In this document: piece after piece, positions 59,921 to 64,000 of the stretch | Layout of the letters: each line of letters opens with the position of its first letter | Position numbering within the stretch: the stretch's first letter is position 1 | Origin: Synanceia verrucosa | Lineage: Eukaryota; Chordata; Actinopteri; Perciformes; Synanceiidae | Direction of reading: 5' to 3' | Assembly (NCBI GenBank): GCA_029721515.1 | Contig: CM056569.1 | Coordinates: 19,562,007 to 19,626,006, forward strand | DNA: 64,000 nt | Translations under genes and position numbers: made by a program | The notes under the pieces: generated by a model | Database searches by the model: none | What the model saw: the letters and a program-made list of their open reading frames with translations, nothing else | Told to the model about the DNA's origin: nothing

Positions 59921-60515
59921 CATGCATTATGCATTAAGATACATTAATGTGTAATAATGCACTTATTGATTTTTGACAATAGTTAGTTACTTTGCGGTTG
60001 CCCGGGAAACCAAATAAGCAAATGATAATAGAAGGTACAGTACAGATCAAAGCAGATTAGAATACAGATCAAAGCAGATTAGAATACAGATCAAAGCAGA
60101 TTAGAATTCAGATCAAAGCAGATTAGAATGCAGATCAAAGCAGATTAGAATACAGATCAAAGCAGATTAGAACAGAACGGAACACAACTGAAGTGTTTAA
60201 CAGAAGACACGCTGCTCATTTCACCTGAGAAAGTGAAGACAAAACTTTTGAGCTAGCTGATCCATCAGTTATCGGCATCAAGTAAGTACACAAATACATA
60301 AAGTAAAGCACTCATTAACCAGCTATTATTATTATTACCAAAACACATTTCACCAATGGTCTGTTAGCTGTCAATACAACACTGTTCTACAAAATTTCTC
60401 AAATTTTAAAGTGCCTGCTCCAGTTCATATTGTATCATATATTATATTATTGGAGTATTAATGCTGATACATCAACATGTAAACTGTATTTGGGGACTGG
60501 AGCCTATCCCAGCTG
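59494..60515 (-). repeat. Right arm of the ~1-kb inverted repeat
   Basis: Reverse complement of 53005-54025, including six copies of the 22-bp tandem (about 60048-60170) and a (TG)n run (59890-59918). It ends in the SINE tail GGAGCCTATCCCAGCTG, where the next transposon begins at 60516. Confidence 0.9.
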
Positions 60516-61340
60516 GGTGATTCTCACGAAACTGTCCTAACTTTTGCAAAAACAATTTTAGGTCAATTTTGCTAGTTTTTTAATTGAGGGTCTCAATTAA
60601 CTGTCTCAATTAAAATGAATGATCAATACATGTTTTTTAATACATTTTGGAATGTTTTATTGAGTCATTGACTGAATAAGTTCATTACCGTCACACATTT
60701 TCAATTGATGATTACTGTATATGTATGAAAGGTAGACCTTTTATTTTTTCATGCATGTTCTATTAATAGTTCAGAATAGCCACATAGTGTAAACATATTT
60801 TTTTTATTGACAGACTTGACAAATAGCTCCTGTACAAAAATAAAATTTGAAGTTATCACTCATGCCCATCCAAATATTTCCATATACAGCAAATGTGACG
60901 GTAATGGAAAGCTGTTACGGTAATGAAAAATTTTGTGACGGTAATGACTTCACATGGTATTCATACACAGAAGCCATGTTTTTAGTATTCACAAATTAGG
61001 CTACGGTCCAATCTTTTTCACTATTTATCATGTAAGGCTATATTAGAACTACTGAATGATTAGATTGTCTTGGGTAATGAGAAATTAAGCTTGACTTTAC
61101 AAAAAACAATGAATCAATAGCAATTCATAACAGAAGGTTTAATGTAACCACAATCGATGCAATGTATACAATAACATTTTCAATTTCATTTTCAAGTCAT
61201 TAAGAGCATCTTCTTTTTAGAAGATGTATAACAGAACCAACATCAATACAATGTAACAAGAATCAATACAATACAATAATCAAATACAATAATCAAACAA
61301 TCAATAACTTTCCAACCCTCCTCACCCTTTCAACCCTCTC
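60516..61340 (-). other. 3' flank of the transposase gene, non-coding
   Basis: AT-rich, no ORF of note. Contains the TTACGGTAATG-type motifs and a simple ATCAATACAATACAATAATC stretch near 61262-61281. Confidence 0.5.
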
Positions 61341-63924
61341 TCATTTATGTTTTACCCAAATCTCTTCAGCAACACTGAAGTGCCTGGCCGACGATGCAGT
61401 TGGCATAGGCTCAGGGATCAGGTCCAGGATGTTTTCTTTGAAGTACCACACTTTGTCCCCTGGATTCCTAGTAGAGGGGGTGTAGAACCAATTCCCACCT
61501 GTGGACTCCATGGTGTCTGCTTCATATTCATCACCTACGATCTAGAGAAGATGAAAAAGAAATCACACTCAGTGCGAAGTGAGCAGGCCTAAAATAGCTC
61601 AAGCAAAGAATAATGATGCTTCAGGCAAATGGATAAACCATGTTAAAAAGCATCCAACCCTACAAAACAACAATAATGCATTTCTACTGCTGGGTGAGAG
61701 AAGCACTGTGCCATGCCACAGCCTCTCACCGCAGAGTGTGATGCTCTCCCGGCCAAAGCAGGTCAGGAACACCAGCCGGGAGAGCTTCGGCCGGGAGAGC
61801 ATCACACTCTGCCACAGGAGACTGTGGCACGACATGGTGTGAAGAGAAATTACCATCTCATCACAATGTAATAATCTTTAAACCTTGACGTCACTTAACA
61901 GCTACACATTCCTACCTGTGTTACAATACCAGGATACAGGCATCCGTCATACTTAACGAGCACCCATAGCCCAACTCCAATAGAGTCCCTATTTTCCGTC
62001 TCTTCTTTGAGAATGACTTCTTTTGGAGCATAGCAATCACATGCAGGCTTACAGAAGCATGAGACATCCCTCACTCTGATCTTCCCTGGTTCTGTTGCAA
62101 TAAGCTGAAAGAAAAACAACAGAAAAATGTATGAGTAACATTGCATATTTATTCAGTGAACATAATGGGAGTCATCATAATCTGATTGTTTACTGAGTGA
62201 TACCTTACCTGATGTACTTTCAGAGTGCCCTGCACTGTCTTCAGTGATGGGGGCACTAACTCTCCAAATGTTTCAATGTCCTCTTCAGTCACCTTGAAGA
62301 GTTTCACTGAACTCTGCTCTGACAGGTTGTGCAGCAAGGCTTCAGCATCAGGTATGTCCGTTCCATAGGCTACCAGCCTGTCGGCAAGATTTTTCAGTGC
62401 TCCTCCAACGCCGTCTGGAGCACCTTTCCCGTGTGATGCCTCTGTAAAATTCCAGGTCACAGACTTGAAACCCTTTATGAAAGGCACTGTGGATGCCAAA
62501 TAGAAGGAGACCTGGGGATGGCGGGAGAGAAAGATAGAGAGGTTGAATGTTGAGAGTGAGTCAGAAAGTGAGTGACAGTGAGTGAGTGTAAATATGGGGT
62601 ATTTTTGTCTTTTTCATGTTTTACTGATGGATTTATAAAATTCTGACCAATCAATATCAGTCTAAAAGTTATTGCTCATGACAAACCTTGTTGCGGTATT
62701 GGGAAGTTGGCCCATCAGACACCAGGTGGACATGTTTTACTGTGGGGTGACTGGATTTTATATGCTGCCACACTGGATCAAGGTGTGCCCACGTCGCTAC
62801 AGCATCGTGCTTTAGACTGCTGGATACCGTGGCAAAGGCTTCCGGCTGTCCCTCACTCACATACAGGACACCAGTATGCAAAGTAACCTGTTTGTGACCT
62901 CCACCAAAGTGAGTGTCCTTTATTTCCTTGCTCCACTTACAGTTGTAATTTTCACTGTAGTCAAAATGTACAACTCCTTCATCTTCCACCAATCTCTCTT
63001 TCAGCCGCCTGATCTCTCTGAACTGGTGTGCTATGTTGAAGAGGTGAACCTTGAAACGTGGCAGGTCGTTCTTTGTTTGCTCCACCAGTTTTTCTAGGCT
63101 TTCGTTTCCAGAGTGGTGTGCTTGTCTTCAACCTCAGTACCATCAGGAGGTTTTTTCCAGTATGGTGATGTTTTTGTCACCCACTCATTCCATCTCACCA
63201 TGTTTTTTTTTGTGGCTGGGTCCATCACAACTGGCAATGGGCTGTCTTTGCAGGTGTTGCAACGGTTATACGCGCAGTTGATGTTGCTCAAGTCACACAC
63301 AGTTAATGTGACCAGGTCTGCCGGCTTATTGGAATCTATTAATCCAAGCTGCTGCAACTTCTTCACTTTGGATGTGAAGTTTTCATGTAGTTTGCAGGCA
63401 CAAGTCTCCCTTTCCTGTACTTTTGGGCTCACAATCCAGAATGGACGATGCCTGCAGAACTGTGAGCGGGAAATCTTCATAGAGGGATTTTCACTCAGAA
63501 AGACCTTGTGGAGATTCTCTAGTGTGTCAGTCAGTGACCTCTTCCTAAAGATTGCACCATTTCTCCTGATTTCTCCAGTTTTTCCATTGATCACGGTTGT
63601 GATGTCATCTCTGTGAAGGAATGTATGGATCTGCCTTCTCATGTTGTGGCGTCTGATCTGTGTAACCTTCCTTTTGTCTGCCAGCTTCCTTTGTGTCTGA
63701 TGCAGCCCTGCATTCTTTGCTTCAAGACGTTTTATTTTTTTTCTCAGATTGTCGAGCTCCTTGTTTTTCTTCTCGAGCTTTGTCAGTGTGATCTTCAGTT
63801 TTTTAGTTAGCTTGAGTTTTTCCTTTGTGGACATTGTTCTTTTAGGTGTTGATGTCATTGGACCAGAGGGTGATTGTGTTGCATCACTAATGGTCTGAGT
63901 TCCTCCGGTTGATGGCGTGTCCTC
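61341..63924 (-). pseudogene. DDE-like transposase, unclassified, 3' four exons
   Basis: Exon A (63924-62687, 5' continued by an upstream exon) encodes a Lys/Glu-rich coiled coil (KLTKKLKITLTKLEKKNK), then NLHKVFLSENPSMKISRSQF, cysteine-rich ETCACKLH and NRCNTC, then HFDYSENYNC (candidate Asp) and SDGPTSQYRNK (second Asp). Exon B (62511-62209) has NFTEASHGKGAPDGVGG (candidate Glu). Exon C (62104-61916) has CFCKPACDCY and WVLVKYDGCLYPGIVTQ. Exon D (61541-61341) has a Tudor-like W/Y-rich end and a TGA stop. All three introns are phase 0 with GT/AG ends. One single-base loss in an A-run near 63098 breaks exon A. The protein is at least about 640 residues. DDE assignment is inferred from motif order; I cannot name the superfamily with confidence. 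Confidence 0.6.
61711..61837. repeat. GC-rich hairpin inside an intron
   Basis: A 24-bp perfect stem, 61731-61754 (GCAGAGTGTGATGCTCTCCC...) with 61789-61812, extended outward by an imperfect stem between CCATGCCACAG (61711) and CTGTGGCACGACATGG (ending 61837). The 34-base spacer contains a third CCGGGAGAGC. It sits in the intron between exons C and D. Confidence 0.8.
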
Positions 63925-64000
63925 CTGGAAGAGAGTGAGACAGTGATTGAGTAAGACAAAGTGTGACTGACTGAGTGAGTCAGAGAGTGAGTGAGTGACT
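63925..64000. repeat. GAGT-rich intronic simple repeat at the window edge
   Basis: Irregular GAGTGAGT/GACTGACT tetranucleotides immediately upstream of exon A; a similar short tract occurs in the next intron (62540-62600). The upstream exon is outside the window. Confidence 0.6.

Larger units (their letters stand above)
60516..64000 (-). mobile_element. DNA transposon carrying the DDE-like gene, cut by window edge
   Basis: Begins GGTGATTCTCACGAAACTG immediately after the broken SINE tail; that junction is the inferred terminus. Subterminal sequence has repeated GTGACGGTAATG/TTACGGTAATG motifs (60895-60950), also on the opposite strand at about 60687-60695, possible transposase-binding sites. 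The only gene runs leftward from beyond 64000 to 61341. The right terminus is outside the window, so target duplication cannot be tested. Confidence 0.5.

Noticed and set aside
63113..63616. 167-codon plus-strand frame
   Set aside because: Antisense to the transposase exon with clear conserved motifs on the minus strand.

Overview
The window looks like teleost fish genomic DNA. It has spliced vertebrate-type coding exons, DANA/mermaid-type fish SINEs, Tc1, hAT, L1 and Tx1 elements, a retroviral pol remnant and long minisatellites, and it shows no bacterial operon or ribosome-binding-site organisation. Almost the whole window is mobile DNA. The one clear cellular gene is the 5' end of a CaMKII gene on the minus strand: exon 1 at 12922-12983 and exon 2 at 11854-11948, most like camk2d. 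Its remaining exons must lie to the left of the window, so 1-11853 is probably camk2 intron filled with transposons.

Layout. 1-8170: overlapping non-autonomous hAT elements, several with BED zinc-finger remnants; two have perfect 8-bp target duplications (6111-6863 and 7888-8162). 8375-11562: a PIF-like MITE, a RecQ-like helicase fragment, and a foldback element with a SINE and a LINE tail nested in it. 11854-13290: camk2 start and likely 5' leader. 16394-18368: a dead Tc1 element split by a solo LTR. 21599-23480: a decayed multi-exon gene of a fish family with a PB1-like domain. 24260-28005: two head-to-head Tx1-type LINE copies. 28148-28648: a solo LTR with a perfect 5-bp duplication. 28655-30065 and 30925-34433: two minisatellites, both with 21-bp periodicity. 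34434-35420: an L1 fragment.

36404-52760: a pair of same-orientation LTRs encloses a degraded minus-strand endogenous retrovirus (primer-binding site, splice donor, RT, RNase H, integrase). It is interrupted by an L1 with intact ORF1 and frameshifted ORF2, a hAT insertion, a GC-rich block that is probably the L1 3' UTR, and a 58-bp tandem array. The two LTRs lack matching flanking duplications.

53005-60515: two arms of about 1 kb in inverted orientation flank a core holding LTR-like sequence and a nearly complete hAT transposon (55326-58708, 8-bp duplication ATGAATAG, four-exon BED/hATC transposase with one frameshift). 60516-64000: a further DNA transposon on the minus strand, cut by the window edge. 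Its four visible exons join in phase 0 and encode a DDE-like transposase with an N-terminal coiled coil and a C-terminal Tudor-like region. I cannot assign it confidently to a named superfamily, and it is the most promising candidate for something poorly described.

The transposon genes serve mobility only; no host pathway or operon is formed here. Family assignments come from remembered motifs and direct reading; no alignment or database search was run.
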